The notes: generated by a model from the letters alone, not told the origin. Shown: positions 7,731 to 15,327, numbered from the stretch's first letter. The stretch: DNA of 21,523 nucleotides from Bacteroidales bacterium UBA6340 (GCA_002440265.1 DJSG01000039.1:12506-34028), one strand, 5' to 3'. Made by a program: numbers and translations.

Positions 7731-9533
7731 ATGACGGACATCATTCACTTACTTCCCGACAGTGTTGCCAACCAGATAGCGGCAGGCGAGGTGATACAGC
7801 GCCCCGCCTCGTGCTTGAAAGAGTTGGTGGAGAACTCGTTGGACGCGGGGGCCAAGCATATCCGTGTCATGGTGCGTGATGCGGGACGCACACTCTTGCA
7901 GGTGGTGGATGACGGCAAAGGTATGAGTCCAACGGACGCACGTATGGCGTTTGAGCGGCATGCCACGTCCAAAATAGCGCAGGCGTCTGACCTCTTCCAC
8001 CTGCGCACGATGGGTTTCCGTGGGGAGGCTCTGGCAAGCATATGTGCCGTGGCACAAGTGGAGATGCAGACCCGCCGCCCCGAAGACGAGGTGGGTACGT
8101 ATCTCGAGATAGCAGGTTCCGATGTTCTCAAGCAGGAGATGGTGCAATGCCCCGCCGGTACGAATATGCGGGTAAAGAACCTGTTCTACAATGTGCCCGC
8201 GAGGCGCAAGTTCCTCAAGACCGACCAGACAGAGTTGCGTAACCTGTTGGCTGAGTATCACCGTATAGTGCTGGTGAATCCCGATGTGCAGTTTACCTTT
8301 GTCAGCAACGATGAGATACTGTCCGAACTGTCGACGGGAACAACCAAACAGCGCATAGAAGCCGTATTCGGGCACACCTCCAAGCCTTTCACGGGGCAGT
8401 TGGTAGATGTGGCTACCCGCACGGAACTGGTGAACATCTACGGTTTCGTAGGCAAGCCTGAGTCGGCCGGTAAGAACAGCCAACAATATATGTTCGTGAA
8501 CGGTCGCTATATGCGGCACCCCTATTTCCACAAGGCTGTGATGACTGCCTATGCGGGTATGCTGCAGCCTGACCATGCGCCGTCTTATTTTCTCTATTTC
8601 GATATCCACCCCGATGCCATAGATGTGAATATCCATCCGACAAAGACAGAGATAAAATTCGCTGACGAGCAGGCTATCTTCCAAATCCTGTTGGCATCGG
8701 TACGCGAAGCACTGGGCAAGTTCAATGTCGCCCCTTCGCTGGACTTCACTACGGAGTCCCGTTTGGATATGCCGCAGCCGGTGGCAGGCAACAAATCTTT
8801 CGCCGTTCCGCAAATACAGACCGACCCGAACTACAACCCGTTCCGACCGCAAAACAGGCACACAAACAGTGTCCCACAGCCGTGGGAACGCCTGTATAAT
8901 GCCAATCCCCGTCCTATTCCGTCTGTGGAGGTTGAGCCAACGGCACCCTTGTTTACCTTGCCGCAAATAGGAGCCGACACGCCTCTGCTGCAGTCGCAAG
9001 CCAAGTACATCGTGGCACCAGCAGACGGCGGACTGCTACTGGTGCACCAGCATCGCGCCCATGTAGCGATACTCTACCGCGAACTGGTGGAGCAACTGCG
9101 CTCGCGCCACGGCATCACACAGCCGGTCCTGTTCCCCGAGGTGATAGACTTGTCGCCTGACGACTGGCACACATTGCAAAGCCTGTTGGCAGACCTGCAG
9201 GCGGTGGGCTTTACTCTGGAGCAGTTCTCACCGAGTGCCTACAGCATCACCTCCGTTCCCGCACTGTTGGGGCAGCAGAACGCCTCCGAGACACTCCTGC
9301 AAGTTATTCACCAAGTGCAGGATACCGGCTCCAGCGCCTCTGCCGAGTGGCAGAAGACCGTTGCCTTGTCCTTAGCCGACAGAATGGCTATCCCGGTAGG
9401 AAAGACCCTGACGGACAACGAGATGCGCGACCTGCTCCTGCGACTGCTGCAGCACACCGACTCGCGCTATCTGCCTAATGGTCAAACCATATTCACCATA
9501 CTCACCAATGATGACCTTCAAAAGTATTTCTAA
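7731..9533 (+). CDS. mutL: DNA mismatch repair protein MutL
   Basis: A 600-aa protein. The GHKL ATPase of MutL is complete at the N-terminus: IAAGEVIQRPASCLKELVENSLDAG (about 16-40), DDGKGM (60-65), HATSKI (77-82) and TMGFRGEAL (93-101). The transducer domain follows to about residue 330 (for example QQYMFVNGRYMRHP and DVNIHPTKTEIKF). A proline-rich linker leads to a C-terminal dimerisation domain. It couples MutS mismatch recognition to strand removal. The C-terminal endonuclease motif DQHAxxExxxxE of MutH-less bacteria is not intact: the region reads HQHRAHVAILYRE (439-451), and the C-terminal metal-site CPHGRP-like block is replaced by LPNGQT. A nicking activity is therefore doubtful. The ATG at 7731 gives the standard N-terminus. 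Its 3' end overlaps the following gene. Confidence 0.95.
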   Translation: MTDIIHLLPDSVANQIAAGEVIQRPASCLKELVENSLDAGAKHIRVMVRDAGRTLLQVVDDGKGMSPTDARMAFERHATSKIAQASDLFHLRTMGFRGEALASICAVAQVEMQTRRPEDEVGTYLEIAGSDVLKQEMVQCPAGTNMRVKNLFYNVPARRKFLKTDQTELRNLLAEYHRIVLVNPDVQFTFVSNDEILSELSTGTTKQRIEAVFGHTSKPFTGQLVDVATRTELVNIYGFVGKPESAGKNSQQYMFVNGRYMRHPYFHKAVMTAYAGMLQPDHAPSYFLYFDIHPDAIDVNIHPTKTEIKFADEQAIFQILLASVREALGKFNVAPSLDFTTESRLDMPQPVAGNKSFAVPQIQTDPNYNPFRPQNRHTNSVPQPWERLYNANPRPIPSVEVEPTAPLFTLPQIGADTPLLQSQAKYIVAPADGGLLLVHQHRAHVAILYRELVEQLRSRHGITQPVLFPEVIDLSPDDWHTLQSLLADLQAVGFTLEQFSPSAYSITSVPALLGQQNASETLLQVIHQVQDTGSSASAEWQKTVALSLADRMAIPVGKTLTDNEMRDLLLRLLQHTDSRYLPNGQTIFTILTNDDLQKYF

Positions 9534-10362
9534 AGTCCTCGCAGGCATATCGATTGCTCTCCTGTGTGCGTCCTGCAACAATCCTGAACAACAGACTATC
9601 ACCATCCTGCATACCAACGACACCCACTCGCAGGTCGAGCCTATCGAGGCGGGCAAGCGTGATGCCAACTGCGCAGGTTATGCGCGTCGTATGGGTTTCA
9701 TCGAGCGCGAGCGTCAGGCTGACCCTGACCTTATATTGGTAGATGCCGGCGATTTTAGCCAGGGTACGCCCTATTTCAATTTCTACCATGGGCGCATCGA
9801 GATGGACGCCCTCAACCGTATGGGGTACGATGCCGCCACATTGGGCAACCACGAGTTCGACTATGGCTTGGACACGCTGGCGGTGATACTGCGTATGGCG
9901 CAGTTCCCCATCGTCTGTGCCAACTACGATGTCCGCAACACCCCGTTGGACGGGCTGGTGAAGCCCTACACTATCCTCCGCAAGAAAGGTCTGCGGATAG
10001 GCGTGTTCGGTATAGGCGTGAACCCGAACAGCCTCATTGCCACCAAGAATTTCGCCCCTGTGCGTTACCTTGACCCCATCGTATCGGCACAAGAGACTGC
10101 CACACTTCTCCGCCACGACAAGCACTGCGATGTCGTTATCTGCCTCAGCCACCAGGGCACCAACCACGCCGTGGACGGGCAGGTGTCCGATGTGGAACTG
10201 GCAGCCGCCACGCGTGACATCGATGTGATTATCGGTGCCCACACGCACAAAGTGGTTGAGAACCTGCATGTTGCCAACCTCGATGGTGATAATGTCCTCC
10301 TTGCCCAAACCGGCAAATCCGGTGCCCGAATAGGCAAAATCACCCTCACCGTAACCCAATAG
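9511..10362 (+). CDS. 5'-nucleotidase-type metallophosphatase lipoprotein, catalytic domain only
   Basis: The chosen ATG at 9511 gives 283 aa beginning MTFKSISKVLAGISIALLCASC, a lipoprotein-like signal with Cys22. An ATG at 9508 is equally possible, and one at 9478 would bury the signal. Calcineurin-like dinuclear metal motifs appear in order: LHTNDTHS (about 33-40), DAGDFSQGTPY, LGNHEFDYG, LSHQGTNHAVD and IIGAHTHK. This is the N-terminal half of UshA/5'-nucleotidase; the substrate-binding C-terminal domain is absent and no separate gene for it lies in the window. It probably hydrolyses phosphoesters such as nucleotides in the periplasm. It overlaps the end of mutL by 23 nt in another frame, so co-transcription is likely, but a shared function with mismatch repair is not implied. 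Confidence 0.88.
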   Translation: MTFKSISKVLAGISIALLCASCNNPEQQTITILHTNDTHSQVEPIEAGKRDANCAGYARRMGFIERERQADPDLILVDAGDFSQGTPYFNFYHGRIEMDALNRMGYDAATLGNHEFDYGLDTLAVILRMAQFPIVCANYDVRNTPLDGLVKPYTILRKKGLRIGVFGIGVNPNSLIATKNFAPVRYLDPIVSAQETATLLRHDKHCDVVICLSHQGTNHAVDGQVSDVELAAATRDIDVIIGAHTHKVVENLHVANLDGDNVLLAQTGKSGARIGKITLTVTQ

Positions 10363-10495
10363 GTCTTTGCAACCATACAATTAGCCACGGTTCACCCTAT
10401 TGTTTAATGGCACAACAACCCTCTCGAAGTTGCCTAATTAATGGCTAATTCGTGGTAATTATATGTTCCCCAACCTGTAAGACAACTGTTAACAG
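10363..10495. other. Convergent intergenic region with inverted repeats
   Basis: It separates the plus-strand metallophosphatase stop from the minus-strand helicase stop. It contains AATTAGCCA (10379-10387), complementary to TGGCTAATT (10442-10450); CCACG (10385-10389), complementary to CGTGG (10451-10455); and a bulged inner stem GGCAcAAC / GTTGCC. A perfect 14-bp palindrome AACTGTTAACAGTT (10484-10497) overlaps the helicase stop codon. None has a clear U-tract, so a bidirectional terminator is plausible but not proven. Confidence 0.45.
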
Positions 10496-12781
10496 TTATA
10501 TTCTCGTCAGTTTTGCGTAGGTGAGCAGCAGCGTCTTCTTGCCCACGTTGTCGAACTGTATATCAATCTTGTCGTTCTCATTCTCGCGATAGACCGCCAG
10601 CACCGTGCCATCACCAAACGTGCGGTGGTTGACGCGGTCGTCTTTCTTCCACTCGCTGCGGATGGCTTTCTTCGCGGTCTTCTCCAATGCCCCTGTGGTG
10701 CGACGCAGGTTTTGCGGAGCCGCTGTCGCCGGTGCTGACGGGCGTGCACCGTTGTTACTGCTTGGTTTATAGCCTTTTGGCACGCTCAGCACGCTCTCAC
10801 CCATCCGCGATGCCTCCACCTGCACCACAAACCGCGGGTCTATGTCCTTGATAAACCTTGACGGCGACGAGAATGTCGTCTGCCCGTTGCGGAAGCGTTG
10901 CCGCGCACACATCAGGTAGCACTGCTCCATAGCGCGCGTGATGGCGACATACAGCAGCCGCCGTTCCTCCTCCATTTCCTTCGGCGACTGGCAGAACTGC
11001 GACGGGAACAGGTTCTCTTCCAGCCCCACAATAAACGCCACACGGAACTCCAATCCCTTGGCGGAATGCACCGTCAGCAGCGTCACTCGCGGCTGCTCGT
11101 CGTCCTGACGCTCGTCCTGGTCGGTCAGCAGACTGACCTCCGCCAGGAAATCCGTCATCGGAGTGAAGTCAATTCCCTGCTTCTTGCGCGCCTCCACGTA
11201 CTCATGGATACCCGCCAGCATCTCCTGCAGGTTCTCCAGTCGCGCCACGCCCTCCTGCGAAGTGTCTTGCTTGGCATCGCGCATCACGCCCGACTCACGC
11301 AGCACATCCTCTGCAAAACTGTAGGCGTCCTCTGTCTCGCCACGTTGCGCAAAGCGTTGAATCATCTGCGCAAAGTCCGTCAGTTTCTTTTTGGTTGCCG
11401 TAGCCACCTCCACTTTGGCACCGTCGGGGTCGGAAACCACCTCGAACAGCGACCTGCCCATCGTGCGTGCCGCCTCGCTCACGCGCCCTACCGTGGTGTC
11501 GCCTATACCGCGTATCGGGTAGTTTATCACCCGCAGAAGTGCCTCGTTGTCAGCGGGATTCACCGCTATACGGAAGTACGCAAGCGCATCTTTTATCTCT
11601 TTGCGCTGGTAGAACGACGTGCCTCCGTAGATGCGGTACGGGATAGACAGGTGCCGCAACTCGTCCTCTATCACACGCGACTGGGCGTTGGTCCTGTACA
11701 TCACCGCGATGTCATCGTAGGTCAAATCGCCCTTTGCACCTGCTTTCATCAGCATTTTTATCTGCTGAGCCACGGCCTTTGCCTCGTCCCTGTCGGTCAT
11801 ATAGGTGGACAGCCGCAACCTGTCGCCCTGCTCTTTCTCCGAATATACCTCCTTGAATATCTGCCCTTTATTATGCCTAATCAACGAATTAGCGGCATTC
11901 ACTATCGTCTGTGTCGAGCGGTAGTTGCGTTCCAGTTTGAACAACTGCGCATTGGCGTACCCTTTCTGGAACGTCAGTATATTCTCGATGTTCGCTCCGC
12001 GGAACGAGTATATCGACTGCGCATCGTCTCCCACCACGCACACGTTGTTCTGTGGCTCCGCCAATCGCTTCACTATCAGGTATTGCGAGTAGTTCGTGTC
12101 CTGATACTCGTCCACCAATATATATCGGAAAATATCTTGATACTTGCGCAGCACCTCCTCGTCTTGCTTGAACAGCACATTGGTCATAAACAGCAAGTCA
12201 TCGAAATCCATCGCATTGGCAGCGCGCAGACGGCGGTTGTATTCCGTGTAGATGCGCGTCATCTCGTACAGACGCTCGAAGCGGTCTTGCATCGTGAACT
12301 CGCGGTTTGCAGCGTATTGGGTAGGGGAGAGCAGATGGTTCTTCGCCATCGATATACGACTGAGCAGCGTACCCACCTTATATACTTTCTCGTCCAACTG
12401 CATATCCTTCACGATATGTTTCAGCAGCGACTTCGAGTCTGTCGTGTCGTATATCGAGTAGTCGCGCGTGAAGCCTATCTTGTCCGCCTCTTGCCGCAAG
12501 ATGCGGGCGCAGATGGAGTGGAATGTCCCCATCCACAAGTAGCGTGCCACCTCGTCGCCCACCAACTGCCCGATACGGCTCTTCATCTCGCGCGCCGCCT
12601 TGTTCGTGAAGGTCAGTGCAAGGATATGCCCCGCCGCCACACCGTGCTCCAGCAGATACGCTATCTTATACGTCAGCACACGCGTCTTGCCCGACCCCGC
12701 ACCCGCTATCACCAACTGCGGACCTTCACTATATTCCACCGCCGCACGCTGCGACGGATTCAACTCATTCAGATAATTCAT
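10496..12781 (-). CDS. pcrA: ATP-dependent 3'-5' DNA helicase PcrA/UvrD
   Basis: A 761-aa superfamily 1A helicase. Motifs are in order: Q-type NPSQRAAVEY, Walker A AGAGSGKT (26-33), motif Ia ALTFTNKAAREM, Walker B VDEYQDTN (223-230), motif III GDDAQSIYSFRGA, motif IV LERNYRST, motif V TVHSAKGLEF and motif VI RRLLYVAITRAM. The C-terminus ends in a Tudor-like module (VNHRTFGDGTVLAVY), typical of PcrA, that contacts RNA polymerase. It acts in nucleotide excision repair, in mismatch repair with MutS/MutL, and in replication-conflict resolution. An in-frame GTG lies at 12787, but the sequence AGGTG overlapping it makes a good ribosome site for the ATG at 12781, and MNYLNELNPSQR is the usual family N-terminus. 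Its leader is unusual (22-bp repeats). Confidence 0.95.
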   Translation of the reverse strand: MNYLNELNPSQRAAVEYSEGPQLVIAGAGSGKTRVLTYKIAYLLEHGVAAGHILALTFTNKAAREMKSRIGQLVGDEVARYLWMGTFHSICARILRQEADKIGFTRDYSIYDTTDSKSLLKHIVKDMQLDEKVYKVGTLLSRISMAKNHLLSPTQYAANREFTMQDRFERLYEMTRIYTEYNRRLRAANAMDFDDLLFMTNVLFKQDEEVLRKYQDIFRYILVDEYQDTNYSQYLIVKRLAEPQNNVCVVGDDAQSIYSFRGANIENILTFQKGYANAQLFKLERNYRSTQTIVNAANSLIRHNKGQIFKEVYSEKEQGDRLRLSTYMTDRDEAKAVAQQIKMLMKAGAKGDLTYDDIAVMYRTNAQSRVIEDELRHLSIPYRIYGGTSFYQRKEIKDALAYFRIAVNPADNEALLRVINYPIRGIGDTTVGRVSEAARTMGRSLFEVVSDPDGAKVEVATATKKKLTDFAQMIQRFAQRGETEDAYSFAEDVLRESGVMRDAKQDTSQEGVARLENLQEMLAGIHEYVEARKKQGIDFTPMTDFLAEVSLLTDQDERQDDEQPRVTLLTVHSAKGLEFRVAFIVGLEENLFPSQFCQSPKEMEEERRLLYVAITRAMEQCYLMCARQRFRNGQTTFSSPSRFIKDIDPRFVVQVEASRMGESVLSVPKGYKPSSNNGARPSAPATAAPQNLRRTTGALEKTAKKAIRSEWKKDDRVNHRTFGDGTVLAVYRENENDKIDIQFDNVGKKTLLLTYAKLTRI

Positions 12782-12912
12782 ATTCACCTGTTTACTCGTT
12801 TCTACTCGCCAATTTTCTTGTTCCTACTTGGCTTTTTTCTTGTTCCTGTTCACCAATTCTCTTATCCCTACTCGACAATTCTCTTATTTGGATTCGCCTG
12901 ATTTCTTGCCGC
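12781..12912 (-). repeat. Six degenerate 22-bp tandem repeats in the pcrA leader
   Basis: Units on the plus strand are 12781-12802, 12803-12824, 12825-12846, 12847-12868, 12869-12890 and 12891-12912, with no gaps. Each begins with a TAYTCGCC-like block and ends with a CTTGTTCC-like block, with an AATT core in most units. The outer units are more diverged than the inner ones. The period is not a multiple of three, so it is not a protein repeat. The array runs from the start codon of pcrA to the -7 box of its promoter, so nearly the whole leader transcript (about 125 nt) consists of these repeats. Confidence 0.78.
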
Positions 12913-12943
12913 AAAGTTACAAAAAAAATATCACTTTGGCAAC
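12912..12943 (-). promoter_or_regulatory. Promoter of pcrA
   Basis: The minus-strand -7 box TAACTTTG (12919-12912) matches the TAnnTTTG consensus. Twenty nt upstream is GTTG (12943-12940), a three-of-four match to the -33 TTTG, with an A/T-rich spacer. The predicted start near 12905 lies inside the last 22-bp repeat unit. Confidence 0.72.
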
Positions 12944-12979
12944 AACCGTCTTCCAAAATCGCCATTTCCTTAAAATCAT

Positions 12980-13079
12980 TACGCATTGTGCATTATACAT
13001 TGCGCATTGTTTATCGGGTTAAGAGTATGTGATTAGTATGATATTAGTATGTGATTAGTATGTGATTAGTATGTGATTG
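12980..13079 (+). repeat. Compound tandem repeat, copy B (heptamer array, spacer, 11-mer array)
   Basis: Heptamers are at 12980-12986 (TACGCAT), 12987-12993 (TGTGCAT), 12994-13000 (TATACAT), 13001-13007 (TGCGCAT) and a degenerate TGTTTAT (13008-13014). The 10-bp spacer CGGGTTAAGA (13015-13024) is followed by five 11-bp units GTATGTGATTA (13025-13035, 13036-13046, 13047-13057, 13058-13068, 13069-13079). The second unit reads GTATGATATTA and the last ends in G. Order and spacer match copy A at the left edge of the window in reverse orientation (spacer 8 of 10 identical). The array lies between the two divergent promoters of pcrA and the Ig-domain gene. Confidence 0.9.
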
Positions 13080-13113
13080 AACCGTCAATGTCGTGAGGAT
13101 AGGCACATCCATT

Positions 13114-13141
13114 TGCGCATTACGCATTGTGCATTGCGCAT
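13114..13141 (+). repeat. Heptamer array, copy C
   Basis: Four contiguous units, TGCGCAT, TACGCAT, TGTGCAT and TGCGCAT, in the same orientation as copy B (ATGCRYA on the minus strand). There is no 11-mer array behind it. It ends 35 nt upstream of the -33 box of the Ig-domain gene. The 34 nt between copy B and copy C (13080-13113) show nothing recognisable. Confidence 0.85.
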
Positions 13142-13176
13142 TGTATTAGCCTTCACAAAAAATTAACAATCAAAAG

Positions 13177-13208
13177 TTTGTGTGTGTCAACAAAAAGCAG
13201 TACCTTTG
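13177..13208 (+). promoter_or_regulatory. Promoter of the Ig-domain secreted protein gene
   Basis: TTTG (13177-13180), exactly 20 nt, and TACCTTTG (13201-13208) form a full match to the Bacteroidota consensus. Transcription would start near 13215, inside the 10-bp palindrome CCAACGTTGG (13211-13220). The leader of about 90 nt also contains a CTATCA/TGATAG hairpin (13233-13238 / 13244-13249) and two ATACTATC direct repeats (13230-13237, 13252-13259), so some leader control is possible. Confidence 0.82.
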
Positions 13209-13306
13209 CGCCAACGTTGGATGATGGGAATACTATCAACAACTGATAGGGATACTATCGTACGACTCAAACTATTAACCAAATAATAACTTAAAATCAA
13301 TCTATT

Positions 13307-15250
13307 ATGAAAAGATTATCTATCTTTTTCGCCGCGCTGATGGCATGCACACTGTCATTCGCGCAAACGACAGTTACAAAAACTGTGGATGAGTTGGTAA
13401 CAGCCAACAAATGGACGGTGTCATCGGGGAATACTGCTACTTGTTACAAGAATTTTTCTTTGGACAAAAATGTTACAGTCTCGACATCGGGCGAGGATAA
13501 TTGTGGCAGTGTATGGGGGGAAAGTAATAGGCAGTGGCGTTTGTATCAAAACAAGGAAGGTGATATTACAATCGCAGTTAGTGGGGACTATACCATTTCC
13601 AGCGTAACACTGACATATGCTGTAAGTAATGACGGAGTCTTGCAAAATGATACTACTAAATGTGAATCAGGAACGGCCATTTCTGTAGATGCAAAGAGTA
13701 TTACTTTAACTGTAGGTTGTACGGGAACAAAAAACAAAGGACAAGTTAGAATTACCCAATTCTCTGTAACTTACGCAGCAGAAGGTGGTACAACAGAGCC
13801 CGTTGCAGTTGAGAGCGTGGCTTTGGACAAAGCAGAGTTGAGCATTGCAGCAGGCAAGACCGCTACCCTCGTGGCTTCTATCACTCCTGCCAACGCTACC
13901 AACAAGAGCGTTACTTGGGCAACCGACAACGACAAAGTGGCTACCGTGGCTGACGGCGTTGTTACCGCTGTGGCAGAAGGCAAAGCAAACATCACCGTTA
14001 CCACCGCAGACGGTGCCAAAACCGCTACCTGCGCCGTTACCGTTACTGCTGCTTCGCAGGCAGTGGATGTTACGATATACTCGGTAGATTTCACCAAAGC
14101 CGCTGAAGCCAAAACATGGACTATTGACGACAAAGAGAAAGCAGGTTTGGACTATGTTTGGCAACAGACGACTTCCTTCGGTATGAAAGCCAGTGCATAT
14201 GTAAGCAAGAAGAACTACGCTACCGAATCATGGCTCATCTCACCGGCAATAGACTTCTCCCGCGCAGAGTCCGCAACTATGACCTTCAACCATGCACGCA
14301 AGTTCGGTAGCAACGACCACTTGTCCGTTAAGGCAACCACCGATGGTGGTAGCACATGGGATGATTTGACGGTATCAGAATGGCCTGATGGTAAGAGTTG
14401 GGACTTTATCGAAGCAACTGCAGACTTGAGTAAACTGCTCGGCAGTGCCAAAGCACAAATAGCATTTGTCTATACCAGTACCTCTTCGAGTGCGGCTACG
14501 TGGGAGATAAAGAACCTGACTATCAACGGCACAGAGACATATGTACCCGCTACCGGCATCACTCTTAGCACAACGGCACTCACTATGCAAAAGTATAAAT
14601 ACATATCGTTGATTGCTACTGTAACTCCCGCTACAACAACCGATGCTGTTGTTTGGAAATCTGACAATGAAGAAGTAGCCACTGTATCAGAGAAGGGCGT
14701 AGTAACTGCTGTCGCTACAGGTACTGCCAATATCACTGCCACAGCGGGCAAATACTCTGCAACGTGTGCAATAACTGTAGAAGAAGCCACCTTTATCACC
14801 TGCGCACAGGCTGTAGAAATCGCTTCGAAGGTATCCGGTGACAACGTGCCTGCCGAAGGTGGTATGTATGTCATCCGCGGCTATGTAACCGCATATAAAG
14901 GTACACCTGCTGATGATATGGAGACATACAAGAACTACTCGGCTTGGCTTGCTGACACCAAAGATGGTGGCGAAGTCTTTATGGCTTTCCAAGTAAAACC
15001 TGTGGACGGAACGACCGTTGCTGCTGTAGGCGACCTCGTAGAGGTTGTTGGTGACATCACGCAATACAACGGCACCTACGAAACAATGGGTCGCGGTACG
15101 GCTACTATCAAAGTGATTCCTGATACTACTACCGCTCTTGACAACAACACCGTTGACGAGGTAGTGGTTGAGAAAGTTATCCGCGACGGACAGGTTCTTA
15201 TCATCCGCGATGGCAAGATTTACAACCTGATGGGCAAAGAAATTGAATAA
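13307..15250 (+). CDS. Secreted multidomain Ig-like (Big_2) protein with C-terminal sorting-type tail
   Basis: A 647-aa protein. A Sec signal peptide, MKRLSIFFAALMACTLSFA, is followed by Q20. Approximate domains: 20-160, beta-rich and unnamed (about 20-50 VDELVTANKWTVSS); 165-246, first Big_2 Ig fold (VESVALDKAELSIAAGKTATL, VTWATDNDKVATV); 250-415, a choice-of-anchor/cleaved-adhesin-like jelly roll (ESWLISPAIDFS, TFNHARKFG, STWDDLTVSEW); 416-500, second Big_2 (ITLSTTALTMQKYKY, VVWKSDNEEVATVS); 505-605, an OB-fold-like domain (MYVIRGYVTAYKG, VGDLVEVVGDI). The last 40 residues end in IRDGQVLIIRDGKIYNLMG, resembling the C-terminal tails of type IX secretion substrates in Bacteroidales. It is probably a cell-surface or extracellular binding protein; the ligand is unknown. 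It is monocistronic, with its own promoter and a strong terminator. Confidence 0.82.
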   Translation: MKRLSIFFAALMACTLSFAQTTVTKTVDELVTANKWTVSSGNTATCYKNFSLDKNVTVSTSGEDNCGSVWGESNRQWRLYQNKEGDITIAVSGDYTISSVTLTYAVSNDGVLQNDTTKCESGTAISVDAKSITLTVGCTGTKNKGQVRITQFSVTYAAEGGTTEPVAVESVALDKAELSIAAGKTATLVASITPANATNKSVTWATDNDKVATVADGVVTAVAEGKANITVTTADGAKTATCAVTVTAASQAVDVTIYSVDFTKAAEAKTWTIDDKEKAGLDYVWQQTTSFGMKASAYVSKKNYATESWLISPAIDFSRAESATMTFNHARKFGSNDHLSVKATTDGGSTWDDLTVSEWPDGKSWDFIEATADLSKLLGSAKAQIAFVYTSTSSSAATWEIKNLTINGTETYVPATGITLSTTALTMQKYKYISLIATVTPATTTDAVVWKSDNEEVATVSEKGVVTAVATGTANITATAGKYSATCAITVEEATFITCAQAVEIASKVSGDNVPAEGGMYVIRGYVTAYKGTPADDMETYKNYSAWLADTKDGGEVFMAFQVKPVDGTTVAAVGDLVEVVGDITQYNGTYETMGRGTATIKVIPDTTTALDNNTVDEVVVEKVIRDGQVLIIRDGKIYNLMGKEIE

Positions 15251-15258
15251 CCCACTCC

Positions 15259-15320
15259 CCCCCTCCCTGAGGGGGACATGAGTCCTGAGAGGTTGTCTCA
15301 CACACGAGACAACCTCTTTT
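15259..15320 (+). terminator. Intrinsic terminator of the Ig-domain gene
   Basis: A perfect 12-bp stem AGAGGTTGTCTC (15288-15299) / GAGACAACCTCT (15306-15317) with a 6-nt loop ACACAC is followed by a short T-run. A second, GC-rich hairpin CCCCCTC (15259-15265) / GAGGGGG (15269-15275) with loop CCT lies just before it. Together they insulate the rsfS promoter, whose -33 box begins at 15328. Confidence 0.88.
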
Positions 15321-15327
15321 CTTATGT

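Noticed and set aside
9478..9510. Upstream start for the metallophosphatase at 9478
   Set aside because: It would add ten or eleven residues before a typical lipoprotein signal, overlapping mutL by more; the ATG at 9511 (or 9508) fits better.
10898..12901. A 667-codon open frame on the plus strand opposite pcrA
   Set aside because: It is antisense to a helicase with all motifs intact, has no recognisable domain, is rich in His, Arg and Leu as expected for a mirrored frame, and has no promoter. It arises from codon bias.
12980..13141. CRISPR-like appearance of the repeat cluster
   Set aside because: Units are 7 and 11 bp without unique spacers and no cas genes are near.
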